DNA from: Scleromatobacter humisilvae
GTDB taxonomy: Bacteria; Pseudomonadota; Gammaproteobacteria; Burkholderiales; Burkholderiaceae_C
Direction of reading: 5' to 3'
Assembly (NCBI RefSeq): GCF_023231945.1
Contig: NZ_JAJLJH010000003.1
Coordinates: 62,001 to 126,000, forward strand
DNA length: 64,000 bases
How positions within the stretch are numbered: position 1 is the stretch's first letter; each line of letters starts with the position of its first letter. A program made the translations under genes and the position numbers. The notes below the pieces were generated by a model. That model saw only the letters and a program-made list of their open reading frames with translations, ran no database searches and was not told the origin of the DNA. Shown here piece after piece: positions 35,395 to 44,063 of this stretch.

Positions 35395-35414
35395 CAGGGT
35401 TGACGCCGGCAGGC

Positions 35415-36041
35415 TCACCGTTCACCGAACTCCAGCTGATGAGCAGATCGCGCCAGTGCCAGTTCCTGCCTGACCGCAGCGCGCGTCGTTGCGATCGAAG
35501 CGCGGGGGGCAACGACGCTGCTCAATTGCGCATCGGACAGTTCACCGACCCTGTCGAATTGCCCGGAGGCCTGGGCATTGCGCAGTTCCGCGACGACGGC
35601 TTCCCGGGCCCGCTCGCTGCGGGCCTCGCAGTGCATCACGTCCAGGACGTTCGTGCTGCATCGGTCCCGGCTTGCGCCGTCGGTTACGGACAGCGCCGCG
35701 CCTGGCGCCGAGATGTCGGGCGACAGCCGTACGGCGCCCGTATCCGCCGCCGAAACGACCGGTTCGCCAACCGGGCAAACCTGCGCCTGGATGTTGCGGG
35801 CCCAGGCATCGACTTCCCGGATGTCGAGCAGATGGACCCCACGTTCGTTGAACACGAACTCGCGCAGCGAGGCCGGACCGGCCAGGAAATGCCCATAGAG
35901 GCGCTGCTGGAAGGACGACAGCGCGTGCCCGCAGGCGTCGGACGTCGGCGCCGCTTGCGCCATGGCTGCATAGGACAGGATCGAAAATGCGACGACGGCG
36001 AAGTAGCGCAGAAGCGGTCTGATGGAAAAAGACTGACTCAT
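35415..36041 (-). CDS. Predicted exported protein, function unknown
   Basis: A 208-residue protein with a signal peptide: MSQSFSIRPLLRYFAVVAF then SILSYAAMAQAAPTSD, with probable cleavage after AQA. The mature part has three or four cysteines (DACGH, AQVCPVG, DRCSTN, MHCEARS), which suggests disulfides in the periplasm. The start at 36,041 is preferred because GGAG lies 7 bases upstream; an earlier in-frame ATG at 36,068 has none. No family was recognised. It stands 61 bases after a tiny membrane-peptide frame and upstream of the STAND ATPase operon, separated by a terminator. Confidence 0.7.
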   Translation of the reverse strand: MSQSFSIRPLLRYFAVVAFSILSYAAMAQAAPTSDACGHALSSFQQRLYGHFLAGPASLREFVFNERGVHLLDIREVDAWARNIQAQVCPVGEPVVSAADTGAVRLSPDISAPGAALSVTDGASRDRCSTNVLDVMHCEARSERAREAVVAELRNAQASGQFDRVGELSDAQLSSVVAPRASIATTRAAVRQELALARSAHQLEFGER

Positions 36042-36102
36042 GATGATCTCCGTGGAGGTGAGGGGCATCGCGCCAGGCGAAGCCCTCGGGCTGGCTATCG
36101 AT

Positions 36103-36195
36103 TCACGACAGCAGCAGCACCAGGAAAGACACGTTGGCGGCGCACAGCACCAGGCCCAACAAGGATGAAACGAAGTCTTCGGTCTGCAATTTCAT
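36103..36195 (-). CDS. Possible 30-residue membrane peptide
   Basis: MKLQTEDFVSSLLGLVLCAA followed by a hydrophobic end makes one membrane helix. GAGGG lies about 7 bases upstream of the ATG. It precedes the exported-protein gene by 61 bases on the same strand. Small membrane peptides of this kind are common, but the evidence here is only a start site and composition. Confidence 0.35.
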   Translation of the reverse strand: MKLQTEDFVSSLLGLVLCAANVSFLVLLLS

Positions 36196-36548
36196 GGGTG
36201 CCCTCGCTTTTGGTTTCGCCGCACGAACTGCTCGTGGGGCCAGGACAGTCTCTTTCCGCCACGCGACGCAAACCAGCGCACTGCGCACCACGCAGACGGT
36301 GAATCTTCACGCTCGGCGGCGAACGTTCGCAGTCGTGGCATCGCAGCGCCTTGCTCATGACCCGCGGCTGCAACATGCCGTGAGAAGGCCTGGGACGGGC
36401 TGGAACCAGGTCGAACAGCGCACCAACCGGGTGCTGGTGAATTTGTCACCGCGTCAGGCGCAAAGATGTCACTGTCCGGCACGCGGGCGACCGCCTAGTC
36501 TCTGCACTGCCAGGACGCCTTTGTCCGGGCGAGCCTGAGGAGAAATCC
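36196..36548. other. Regulatory region between divergent genes
   Basis: A 353-base stretch without a supported gene. It contains two direct TGTCAC repeats (36,444-36,449 and 36,467-36,472; 23 bases apart) and ends with the strong ribosome site GAGGAGA before the LuxR-family ATG. No clear promoter was found. Confidence 0.4.
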
Positions 36549-37241
36549 ATGTCAATGGCGATCGATCAAAGACTCGAGGCCGGCGCGCTCGCCGCCGCGT
36601 CCCCCGCCGACCCTGCCATGGCGTCGACCGCAAGGACCGGACATTGGTTGGCCGGTCTGTTGGACCAGATCGACTACGGCCTCGTCGTGCTGGACGAAAC
36701 GGCCGATGCGTTGCACGTCAACCGCGCCGCGCGAGATTGGCTGTCGTCGGCAGCCGCACCGTTGCGGATCCACGGCGGCCGCATCGAAGCCGTGTCCGTC
36801 CGGGAAGCCGGCGTGTTCCGCCGTGCTCTGGCTGGCGCGGTCGTGCGCGGATGGCGGGCCTTGCTCGCCTTCGACGAGGGCGGCGAGGGCGTCGTGGCCA
36901 CCGTCGGACCCCTGCCGGGGCCCCGTGCGGCGATCCCCGGCCTGGCGCTGCTGGTGATCGGCCGGCGTCATGCCTGTGACGCCCTGACGGCACAGATGTT
37001 CGCGAGCCGCCACGGATTGACCCCAACCGAAGCCCAGGTGCTCGATCTGTTGTGCACCGGCCTGACCCCCCGCGAGATCGCGCGCCGCCAAGGCATCGCG
37101 GTGTCGACGGTGCGCTCGCACGTCGGCAACATCCGGTCGAAGACGCGCGCGAAGTCGATCGGCAGGCTGGTGCGCGAGGTCGCGCTGCTTCCTCCATCGG
37201 GACATGCGCTGGGCGCGAGTTCGGGGCTGGCGGTCAGCTGA
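36549..37241 (+). CDS. LuxR-family transcriptional regulator with PAS-like N-terminus
   Basis: A 230-residue regulator. The N-terminal half (about 34-135) has a PAS-like opening (LDQIDYGLVVLDETADALHVN) for an unknown signal. The C-terminal LuxR helix-turn-helix is at about 158-215: LTPTEAQVLDLLCTGLTPRE and GIAVSTVRSHVGNIRSK. No receiver domain, so it is not a response regulator. It lies upstream of a Crp/Fnr gene and near the STAND/P450/DyP operon, which runs the other way. Confidence 0.87.
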   Translation: MSMAIDQRLEAGALAAASPADPAMASTARTGHWLAGLLDQIDYGLVVLDETADALHVNRAARDWLSSAAAPLRIHGGRIEAVSVREAGVFRRALAGAVVRGWRALLAFDEGGEGVVATVGPLPGPRAAIPGLALLVIGRRHACDALTAQMFASRHGLTPTEAQVLDLLCTGLTPREIARRQGIAVSTVRSHVGNIRSKTRAKSIGRLVREVALLPPSGHALGASSGLAVS

Positions 37242-37323
37242 GGACACCATGCCGACGGCCAACATCTCCTGGGCTTGCCGCGCTACCATTCGCCCTGCAC
37301 CCACTTGCGGAGGCACCGAAGCG

Positions 37324-38004
37324 ATGACACAAGCAGTCCAAGGAGCGGTTTCCGTCCTTAGGCGCAGCATCGAGGCGCCGCCGCTGCCTGCCATGACCCC
37401 GCTCCTGGGCGAGCTGGCAGCGTGCGGCCTGATGCGGCGCTATCGCAAGGGAACCGTCCTGATCGAGGAAGGCGACCAGGGCGATGCCCTCTACATCATC
37501 ATGGCAGGCCGGCTGCGGGCGTTCTCGTCGGCTGCCAACGGCCGCGAGATCACCTTCGGGATCTACGGTCCGGGCGAATACCTTGGCGAGATGAGCCTGG
37601 ATGGCGGCCCGCGCTGCGCCAGCGTCGAGACGATCGAGGCCTCGCTATGTTCGGTCGTGAGGCGCGAGACGCTGGATCGATTCATCGACGAGCATCCGGC
37701 GTTCGCCTTCGAGTTGCTGACCAAGGTGATACGGCGCGCTCGCGCGGCGACCCTGTCGGCCAAGAACCTGGCCCTCAACAGCGTCTACGGCAGCCTGAAG
37801 CAACTGCTGGAGTCGGCCTCGAGTCCCCGGGCGGACGGGACGGCGGTCGTCGGCGAACGACTGACGCACCGGGATCTCGCCAATCGCATCGGATGCTCGC
37901 GCGAGATGGTCAGCAGGGTCATGAAGGATCTCGAGACGGGCCAGTACGTGCGCCAGCAGGAAGGCCGACTGATCATTGCCCATCCGCTGCCTATTCGCTG
38001 GTAG
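37324..38004 (+). CDS. Crp/Fnr-family transcriptional regulator
   Basis: A 226-residue regulator. The cyclic-nucleotide-binding fold is at about residues 25-140 (GTVLIEEGDQGDALYIIMAG, GPGEYLGEMSLDGGPRCASV) and the Crp helix-turn-helix at about 175-215 (LTHRDLANRIGCSREMVSRV). FNR-type cysteines are absent, so it is not an oxygen-sensing FNR. The phosphate-binding stretch GEMSLDGGPRCASV is close to the GEMAL/RSA pattern of CRP, so cAMP or a related ligand is possible. GGAGG lies about 9 bases before the ATG. Confidence 0.88.
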   Translation: MTQAVQGAVSVLRRSIEAPPLPAMTPLLGELAACGLMRRYRKGTVLIEEGDQGDALYIIMAGRLRAFSSAANGREITFGIYGPGEYLGEMSLDGGPRCASVETIEASLCSVVRRETLDRFIDEHPAFAFELLTKVIRRARAATLSAKNLALNSVYGSLKQLLESASSPRADGTAVVGERLTHRDLANRIGCSREMVSRVMKDLETGQYVRQQEGRLIIAHPLPIRW

Positions 38005-38029
38005 GGGCGCGCGGTTCGCCTCCGCCAGT

Positions 38030-38638
38030 TCAGCCTGCCAGCAGCTTGTGCACCAGCTCCGCCGTCGTCGACGCCCCCACCTTGCGCATCAGCCGCGCCC
38101 GATAGACGTCCACGGTGCGCGGGCTGATGCCCAGGCGCTTGCCCACCATCTTGCTGGTCAGTCCCTCGATCAGCAGCGCCGCGATCTCGCGTTCGCGGGC
38201 GGTGAAATCGAGCTTGAGCGAGCGCTTGGACGACAGGTCCTCGAAGCTCCAGATGCCCGCGGCGTGCGGGTCGGCGGCGTCGAGGGCGTGGCCCCAGACG
38301 TGGCACCAGAACAGCTCGCCGTCGACGCGGCGCATCACGCGCTCGTCGGCGTAGCGGCCCTCGGTGTCCAGGCTCGCGAGGATGCGCTCGCCGGTGCGCT
38401 CGTACTCGCCCTGCGTCGGATAGAGCACGCGGAACGACTGGCCGATCAGCTGCTCGCGCTCGGCGCGGAACATCGCGAGCACGGCGCGGTTGCAGTCGAT
38501 CATCAGGCGATGGCGCGACAGCACCAGGCCGATCGGCGCGAACTCGAACGCGGTGCGGTAGTCGAAGCCGGCGCGCAGGTCGGCCGCGCGCGCGAGCGCC
38601 TCGGCCGACGGGGAGGGCGTGGGCGTGTCGCGGCTCAC
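38030..38638 (-). CDS. PAS domain LuxR-family regulator
   Basis: A 202-residue protein. A PAS domain (about 25-135: FDYRTAFEFAPIGLVLSRHR, and YADERVMRRVDGELFWCHVWG) precedes a LuxR helix-turn-helix (about 145-200: LDFTAREREIAALLIEGLTS, GISPRTVDVYRARLMRKVGA). The GTG start at 38,638 overlaps the stop of the thioesterase gene (GTGA), so the two are translationally coupled and may respond to the same acyl compound. Confidence 0.86.
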   Translation of the reverse strand: MSRDTPTPSPSAEALARAADLRAGFDYRTAFEFAPIGLVLSRHRLMIDCNRAVLAMFRAEREQLIGQSFRVLYPTQGEYERTGERILASLDTEGRYADERVMRRVDGELFWCHVWGHALDAADPHAAGIWSFEDLSSKRSLKLDFTAREREIAALLIEGLTSKMVGKRLGISPRTVDVYRARLMRKVGASTTAELVHKLLAG

Positions 38639-39042
38639 AGCAGTGCGCTGGTGCTGGTCGCGTGCGCGGCGACCTGGCCGTCGGGCAAGCGCAGCGTCAC
38701 CTCGCCGAACACGAGGCTGCGGCCGCTCTTGAGGATGCGCGCCTCGACCGTGACCTCGGCGACGTCCTTGCCCACCGGCCGCAGGAAACTCGTCTGCAGC
38801 TGCACGGTGGTCTGCGGGCGGAAGCCGCCGAGCCTGTGGCTGATCGCGAGCACGAGCGCGGTGTCGGCGGCGGCCATCAGCGTCTGGCCGCAGACGACCC
38901 CGCCCGCGTGCACGTGACGCGCGCGCACGGGCAGCGCGAGCGTGACGCCGTCGTCGCTCGTGGCGCGCACTTCGAGCTCGAGCTCGCGCACCCACTCGGC
39001 GAAGATGTCGGCGTACAGGGATTGCAGGGCGGCGATGTCCAT
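38635..39042 (-). CDS. PaaI-type thioesterase
   Basis: A 135-residue hot-dog fold thioesterase of the PaaI group. HVHAGGVVCGQTLMAAADTAL carries the HxGG-type active-site loop with the acidic residue a few positions later (D in AADTA). Such enzymes hydrolyse aromatic or short acyl-CoA. The ATG at 39,042 directly abuts a palindrome and has no visible ribosome site, so either the message is leaderless or translation begins further in. It diverges from scoA/scoB. Confidence 0.85.
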   Translation of the reverse strand: MDIAALQSLYADIFAEWVRELELEVRATSDDGVTLALPVRARHVHAGGVVCGQTLMAAADTALVLAISHRLGGFRPQTTVQLQTSFLRPVGKDVAEVTVEARILKSGRSLVFGEVTLRLPDGQVAAHATSTSALL

Positions 39043-39067
39043 GTAGTCAATTCTACGTAATGACTAC
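39043..39067. promoter_or_regulatory. Operator-like inverted repeat between paaI-type gene and scoA
   Basis: Perfect 7-base arms GTAGTCA / TGACTAC with an 11-base spacer. A second pair of TACGTA boxes (39,054-39,059 and 39,065-39,070) overlaps it. It starts at the base next to the thioesterase ATG, so a bound regulator would block that gene's start. Confidence 0.6.
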
Positions 39068-39156
39068 GTAACGCCTTAAGTAGTACGCTTCGGGACATCG
39101 ACACCGGAGCAGACTCCGGGCTTCCGCATCTCGATTTCCACCGGAGACAAGCGCGC

Positions 39157-39861
39157 ATGAACAAGGTCTACCCGAGCGCCGCCGCGGCGCTGCAAGGCAT
39201 CGTCAAGGACGGCCAGCTGCTCGCCGTCGGGGGCTTCGGCCTCTGCGGCATTCCCGAGGCGCTGATCGACGCGTTGCGCGATTCCGGCGCCAAGGACCTC
39301 ACGGTCATCTCGAACAACGCGGGCGTCGACGGCTTCGGCCTCGGCAAGCTGCTGCAGACGCGCCAGATCAGCAAGATGATCTCGAGCTACGTCGGCGAGA
39401 ACAAGGAGTTCGAGCGCCAGTACCTGGCCGGCGAACTCAAGCTCGACTTCACGCCGCAGGGCACGCTGGCCGAGAAGCTGCGCGCCGGCGGCGCGGGCAT
39501 CCCGGCGTTCTTCACGAAGACCGGCGTGGGCACCATCGTGGCCGACGGCAAGGAGATCCGCGAGTTCAACGGCCAGAAGTACGTGATGGAGCTGGCGCTG
39601 AACCCCGAGGTCTCGCTGGTCAAGGCGTGGAAGGCCGACAAGTCCGGCAACCTGATGTTCCGCCGCACCGCGCGCAACTTCAACCCGAACGTGGCGCAGG
39701 CCGGCAGGATCACCGTCGTCGAAGTGGAGGAGATCGTCGAGACCGGCACCTTCGACCCCGACACCATCCACCTGCCCGGGATCTTCGTGCACCGCATCGT
39801 GCTGAACGCCCACCCCGAGAAGCGCATCGAACAACGCACGGTCACGAAGACCGCCGCCTGA
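39157..39861 (+). CDS. scoA: Succinyl-CoA:3-ketoacid CoA-transferase subunit A
   Basis: A 234-residue alpha subunit of the CoA-transferase that activates acetoacetate with succinyl-CoA (ketone body use). GGFGLCGIPEALIDAL is at about residues 24-39 and the GAGIPAFFTKTGVGT stretch at about 115-130. It is followed after 21 bases by the beta subunit. Related AtoD/PcaI subunits use other acids, so the substrate is not certain. Confidence 0.92.
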   Translation: MNKVYPSAAAALQGIVKDGQLLAVGGFGLCGIPEALIDALRDSGAKDLTVISNNAGVDGFGLGKLLQTRQISKMISSYVGENKEFERQYLAGELKLDFTPQGTLAEKLRAGGAGIPAFFTKTGVGTIVADGKEIREFNGQKYVMELALNPEVSLVKAWKADKSGNLMFRRTARNFNPNVAQAGRITVVEVEEIVETGTFDPDTIHLPGIFVHRIVLNAHPEKRIEQRTVTKTAA

Positions 39862-39882
39862 CCGAACACGGAGACAGACACA

Positions 39883-40521
39883 ATGGCTTGGACGCGAGAC
39901 GAGATGGCGGCACGTGCCGCCAGGGAACTGCAGGACGGCTTCTACGTGAACCTGGGCATCGGCCTGCCGACGCTGGTCGCCAACCACGTGCCTTCGGGCA
40001 TGGAGGTGTGGCTGCAGAGCGAGAACGGCCTGCTGGGCATCGGCCCGTTCCCGACGGAAGACCAGGTCGACGCCGACATGATCAACGCCGGCAAGCAGAC
40101 GGTGACGACGCTGCCCGGCTCCAGCATCTTCTCCAGCGCCGACAGCTTCGGCATGATCCGCGGCGGCAAGATCAATCTCGCCATCCTCGGCGCGATGCAG
40201 GTCAGCGAGTTCGGCGACCTCGCCAACTGGATGATCCCGGGCAAGATGGTCAAGGGCATGGGCGGCGCGATGGACCTCGTCGCCGGCGTCGGCCGCGTCG
40301 TGGTGCTGATGGAGCACGTCGCGACGAAGAAGGACGGCTCGACCGACCTCAAGATCATCCCGAAGTGCACGCTGCCGCTGACGGGCGTGGGCGTCGTCAA
40401 CCGCGTCATCACCGACCTGTGCGTGCTGGACGTGACGGCCGAGGGGCTCAAGCTCGTCGAGCTGGCGCCCGGCGTGACGAAGGAACAGGTGCAGGAGCGC
40501 ACGGGCGCGACGATCCACTGA
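39883..40521 (+). CDS. scoB: Succinyl-CoA:3-ketoacid CoA-transferase subunit B
   Basis: A 212-residue beta subunit. The catalytic glutamate that forms the enzyme-CoA thioester is in [11 protein letters not shown] (about residues 45-55). [13 protein letters not shown] and [19 protein letters not shown] are typical. It is the second gene of the transferase unit and a terminator follows. Confidence 0.93.
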   Translation: MAWTRDEMAARAARELQDGFYVNLGIGLPTLVANHVPSGMEVWLQSENGLLGIGPFPTEDQVDADMINAGKQTVTTLPGSSIFSSADSFGMIRGGKINLAILGAMQVSEFGDLANWMIPGKMVKGMGGAMDLVAGVGRVVVLMEHVATKKDGSTDLKIIPKCTLPLTGVGVVNRVITDLCVLDVTAEGLKLVELAPGVTKEQVQERTGATIH

Positions 40522-40545
40522 TCGAGACGCTGCTCGCCGCATGAG

Positions 40546-40568
40546 GACGGGGCCTGCGCGGCCCCGTC
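40546..40568. terminator. Hairpin terminator after scoB
   Basis: A 9-bp perfect stem (GACGGGGCC / GGCCCCGTC) with a TGCGC loop follows scoB by 24 bases. It runs into GTCATTT, and its other strand lies 2 bases past the end of the convergent gene at 40,570. Confidence 0.75.
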
Positions 40569-40569
40569 G

Positions 40570-41124
40570 TCATTTGCCGGCCGGCGCCGATGCCGCTTCC
40601 GGCGCCGGGGCGGTCGGCTTGAGGAGCACGGCGTAGTAGTCCGCCACGTTGTCTTCCGGCCCGTTGACCAGTCGATTCCGCACGCGGCCCCAGGGCCAGA
40701 ACGTGCCTCCGCTTCCGCCGGCCTGCATGCCGGGGAACGACTGTCCGCCGAGTGTGACGATGCCCCACTCGCCGCCGTGTTGGTGTCGATAGACCTCGCC
40801 GATGTAGCTGCCGTAGGCCTTGGCGTAGGACATCACCACGTCCTCGGACGGCTTGGGCTGCGCGCGCGCGTAGGCGTCGTGCATCGACGACAGGATGCGT
40901 TCCACCCACTGGATGCTCTTCTCCGAGCCGTCCAACGCGACGGCGTGCTTGTCGCGGGCATCGTCGACCGCATCCTTGGCATATGCCTCGGCGATCTGTT
41001 CGATGCGCACGTCGTGTACGAACGCCGGAGGCGAGGCAAGCTTGTCGGCGGCGGCTGCCTCCGTCGAGACGCCGGTGGCCGCCAGGGCCAGCATGACCGC
41101 CAGCGCTTGCAGCGTGCGCGTCAT
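40570..41124 (-). CDS. Predicted exported protein, function unknown
   Basis: A 184-residue protein with a signal peptide ([20 protein letters not shown], cleavage near AAA-A-DKL). The mature part has a helical start ([21 protein letters not shown]), a central [20 protein letters not shown] and [19 protein letters not shown]. The C-terminal tail is Ala/Pro-rich. Relatives were not recognised. Its ATG overlaps the pyrD stop (ATGA), so it is co-translated with pyrD, though a functional link is not evident. Confidence 0.72.
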   Translation of the reverse strand: MTRTLQALAVMLALAATGVSTEAAAADKLASPPAFVHDVRIEQIAEAYAKDAVDDARDKHAVALDGSEKSIQWVERILSSMHDAYARAQPKPSEDVVMSYAKAYGSYIGEVYRHQHGGEWGIVTLGGQSFPGMQAGGSGGTFWPWGRVRNRLVNGPEDNVADYYAVLLKPTAPAPEAASAPAGK

Positions 41125-42158
41125 CGCTTGATGGCCAGCGCCGCGTCGCGCACCAGCGGCGCGCCCTGGTAGATCAGGCCGGTGTAGATCTGCACGAGGT
41201 CCGCGCCCGCCGCGATCTTGGACTTTGCATCCGCGCCCGACATCACGCCGCCCACGCCGATGATCGGGAACTTCGGGCCGAGCTCGCCGCGCAGCTGGCG
41301 GATCACGTGGTTGCTGGATTCGAGCACCGGCTTGCCGGACAGCCCGCCGGCTTCTTCCGCGTGCTTCAGGCCCTTGACCGCGTCGCGCGAGATTGTCGTG
41401 TTGGTGGCGATGACGCCGTCCATGCCGTGCCGGCCCAGCGTGGCGGCGATGACGTGGACCTGGCCCTCGTCGAGGTCGGGCGCGATCTTCAGGAACATCG
41501 GCACCTGGCGGCCGTGCTCCCTGGCGAGCGCGGCGCGGCGTTCGGTCAGCGCGCCCAGCAGCGCGTCGAGGGCCTCGTCGCTCTGCAGCGCGCGCAGGTT
41601 CTTGGTGTTGGGGCTGGAGATGTTGACGGTGACGTAGTCGGCGTGCGGATAGACGCCGGCCAGGCCGATCAGGTAGTCGTCGGTGGCGTTCTCGATCGGC
41701 GTCGCGGCGTTCTTGCCGATGTTCAGGCCGAGGATGCCGCCGGCCGCGCGGAAGGTGCGCGCGCGCTTGACGTTGTCGAGGAAGGCCGGCAGCCCGAGGT
41801 TGTTGAAGCCCAGGCGGTTGATCAGCGCGCCGGCCTCGGGCAGGCGGAACATGCGCGGCTTCGGGTTGCCCGGCTGCGCCTTCGGCGTGACCGTGCCGAC
41901 CTCGATGAAGCCGAAGCCCATCGCGCCCAGGCCGTCGATGCAGCGGCCGTTCTTGTCGAGGCCCGCGGCCAGGCCGACGCGGTTCGGGAACTTCAGTCCG
42001 GCGAGGGTCACCGGATCGTCGACCCGCGCCTCGGACCACAGGCATTGCAGCGGCGTGTTCTGCAGCCGCGCGATCGCGTCCAGCGCGATCTCGTGGGCGT
42101 GCTCCGGGTCGAGGCCGAACAGGAAGGGGCGGGTGAGGGCGTACGGGACGAGCGACAT
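41121..42158 (-). CDS. pyrD: Dihydroorotate dehydrogenase (quinone), class 2
   Basis: A 345-residue membrane-associated flavoenzyme that oxidises dihydroorotate to orotate in pyrimidine synthesis, passing electrons to ubiquinone. The FMN-binding and substrate segments are visible: [49 protein letters not shown] and the catalytic-serine loop TNTTISRDA. An N-terminal helical part (about 1-40) fits the class 2 quinone-binding region. Confidence 0.95.
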   Translation of the reverse strand: MSLVPYALTRPFLFGLDPEHAHEIALDAIARLQNTPLQCLWSEARVDDPVTLAGLKFPNRVGLAAGLDKNGRCIDGLGAMGFGFIEVGTVTPKAQPGNPKPRMFRLPEAGALINRLGFNNLGLPAFLDNVKRARTFRAAGGILGLNIGKNAATPIENATDDYLIGLAGVYPHADYVTVNISSPNTKNLRALQSDEALDALLGALTERRAALAREHGRQVPMFLKIAPDLDEGQVHVIAATLGRHGMDGVIATNTTISRDAVKGLKHAEEAGGLSGKPVLESSNHVIRQLRGELGPKFPIIGVGGVMSGADAKSKIAAGADLVQIYTGLIYQGAPLVRDAALAIKR

Positions 42159-42225
42159 GGAGGCTGAGGTGGCGCGAAACGGGGACGGTGCCGCATTGTC
42201 CCCGATGGCGCGCCGCGGCGCGCCA

Positions 42226-42678
42226 TCAGCGCGGCGCGAACGCCAGCAGGATCAGCGTCAGCGCCGTGCACGCGTGCAGCGCGACATGCGCCGTGTTGGG
42301 CGCGAAGCCATTGCGCACCGGCAGGAACGCATGCGTGCGGCCGAACATCGTGCGGTAGCGCGCCGCGCGCGCCGGGTCGGGCCGCACGAGGTACGGCCAC
42401 CACCAGCCGCGCAGTTCGCCGGCCAGCAGGATCGAGTACGCGATCCACAGCGCGAGCGTCAGCCCGTGCGGCCGCGGCTCGCCCCAGTGCGCCAGGCACA
42501 GCGCGAGCAGCACGGTGAACGGCAGGCTCTGGATCAGCGTGACGGCGACGAGCCGCGCGGTGGAGTCCGCGCCGCGCACCGCGGCGACGTCGTTGAAGCG
42601 GCCGAGCGGGATCCAGTCGTGCGTCCACAGGAGCGCGACGAGGAGTGCCTGCGCGACGACGAGGGCGATGTCCACCAT
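42226..42678 (-). CDS. Small four-helix membrane protein
   Basis: A 150-residue protein with about four membrane helices ([70 protein letters not shown]). A loop has [14 protein letters not shown]. No family was recognised. The ATG at 42,678 is chosen; rpiA diverges 74 bases upstream. Confidence 0.7.
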   Translation of the reverse strand: MVDIALVVAQALLVALLWTHDWIPLGRFNDVAAVRGADSTARLVAVTLIQSLPFTVLLALCLAHWGEPRPHGLTLALWIAYSILLAGELRGWWWPYLVRPDPARAARYRTMFGRTHAFLPVRNGFAPNTAHVALHACTALTLILLAFAPR

Positions 42679-42751
42679 GGGCGGCTTTGTACCAGAGCGC
42701 CGCACCCAGACTTTCCGGCAACCGGCCGGCCGCGCCGGGGATAATCGCGCC

Positions 42752-43420
42752 ATGACCCAAGACGAACTCAAGGCCCTCGTCGGCCAGGCCGCCATCGCCT
42801 ACGTCCAACCCGGCAGCATCGTCGGCGTGGGCACCGGCTCCACCGTCAACCACTTCATCGACGCGCTCGGGCGCATGCCGGTGCGCGTGGCGGGCGCGGT
42901 GTCGAGCTCGGTGCAGAGCACGGCGCGGCTGAAGGCGCTGGGCATCCCGGTGCTGGAAGCCAACGACGTCACCCGCCTGGGCGTCTACGTCGACGGCGCC
43001 GACGAGATCGACGCGCACGGCTGCATGATCAAGGGCGGCGGCGCGGCGCTGACGCGCGAGAAGATCTGCGCCGACCTGGCCGACAAGTTCGTCTGCATCG
43101 CCGACGAATCGAAGCGCGTCGACGTGCTGGGGCGCTTCCCCCTGCCGGTCGAGGTCATCGCCATCGCCGTCGCGCAGATCATGCGCCGCTTCGCCGCGAT
43201 GGGCGGCCAGCCGAGCGTGCGTGCCAACGTGCTCACCGACAACGGCCACCCCATCATCGACGTGCGCGGCCTGTCCATCACCGACCCCGAGGCGCTCGAG
43301 CGCGAGATCAACCAGTGGCCGGGCGTGGTCAGCGTGGGGATCTTCGCGCGCCATCGCGCGGACGTGTGCCTGCTGGGGACATCGTCGGGCGTGCAGACGC
43401 TGACTTACGACCGCGACTGA
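42752..43420 (+). CDS. rpiA: Ribose-5-phosphate isomerase A
   Basis: A 222-residue enzyme interconverting ribose-5-phosphate and ribulose-5-phosphate in the pentose phosphate pathway. Family motifs are [15 protein letters not shown] (about 27-41), YVDGADEID (about 80-88) and [11 protein letters not shown] (about 95-105, with the catalytic Lys and Glu region). Length is typical. Confidence 0.95.
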   Translation: MTQDELKALVGQAAIAYVQPGSIVGVGTGSTVNHFIDALGRMPVRVAGAVSSSVQSTARLKALGIPVLEANDVTRLGVYVDGADEIDAHGCMIKGGGAALTREKICADLADKFVCIADESKRVDVLGRFPLPVEVIAIAVAQIMRRFAAMGGQPSVRANVLTDNGHPIIDVRGLSITDPEALEREINQWPGVVSVGIFARHRADVCLLGTSSGVQTLTYDRD

Positions 43421-43442
43421 GGCCCTTCCGGAGCGCACGCCG

Positions 43443-44063
43443 TTGCGGGCCGACAGCACCTGGTGGCGCGAGGCGCGCGGCCGTCTCGCGCGCTGGGGCG
43501 CGCGGGAAGTCGCCGCGGTGCTGGGATTCTGGGCGCTCTTGTCGGCGGTGGGCATGTTCCACGGCTGGGGCGCGTGGTCGCTGCTGAGCCTGCCGCTGTT
43601 CGCCGGCGTGGTCGCCGCACTCGCCTGGCTGACGCTGGCGCTGCTGCGGCCGGTGCCGCGCTTCGTGCCCGGCCGGCCACACAAGATCCGCTATTCCTCG
43701 ACGCAACGGCGCGTGACGACCCAGGCGACGCTGTCGCTGGCCGACGGCGCGGCGACAGCGGCCTGGTACGTCTTCGAGGAGGACGGCGACGACGAGCGCG
43801 TGCTCCAGCGCGGCGAGGCGCCGCTGGACGTCGCGGCCTTCCGGGCGATCTGGCGCCGCGCGCGCGCGACGCGGGCGCTCAAGCCGTTCGCGATCCGGAA
43901 CCGCTCCGGCGGGCGGTCGTCGGGACGCGATGTCGTGCTGTCGTTCCACGTCGAGGACGATGGCGGCAACGCCTTCGCGACCTTCGTGATGCCGCGTCAG
44001 GACGTGCCGGGTGGCGTCGCGGACCTGCTCGCGCGGATCCGCGCGACGATGCCGGCCGACTGA
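43443..44063 (+). CDS. Two-helix membrane protein with a soluble C-terminal domain, function unknown
   Basis: A 206-residue reading from a TTG at 43,443 with GGAG about 10 bases upstream. Hydrophobic segments are at about residues 22-40 and 45-68 (VAAVLGFWALLSAVGMFHG, LLSLPLFAGVVAALAWLTLA), followed by a cytoplasmic or periplasmic domain of about 130 residues. It follows rpiA by 22 bases. Its last 67 bases overlap the 3' end of the convergent MFS gene, which is unusual. No family was recognised. Confidence 0.6.
   Translation: MRADSTWWREARGRLARWGAREVAAVLGFWALLSAVGMFHGWGAWSLLSLPLFAGVVAALAWLTLALLRPVPRFVPGRPHKIRYSSTQRRVTTQATLSLADGAATAAWYVFEEDGDDERVLQRGEAPLDVAAFRAIWRRARATRALKPFAIRNRSGGRSSGRDVVLSFHVEDDGGNAFATFVMPRQDVPGGVADLLARIRATMPAD

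Noticed and set aside
35280-36302. Plus-strand frame opposite the exported protein
   Set aside because: No signal, domain or ribosome site; composition is that of a shadow frame.
37324-38004. FNR-type oxygen sensor
   Set aside because: The N-terminal cysteine cluster needed for the iron-sulfur centre is absent.
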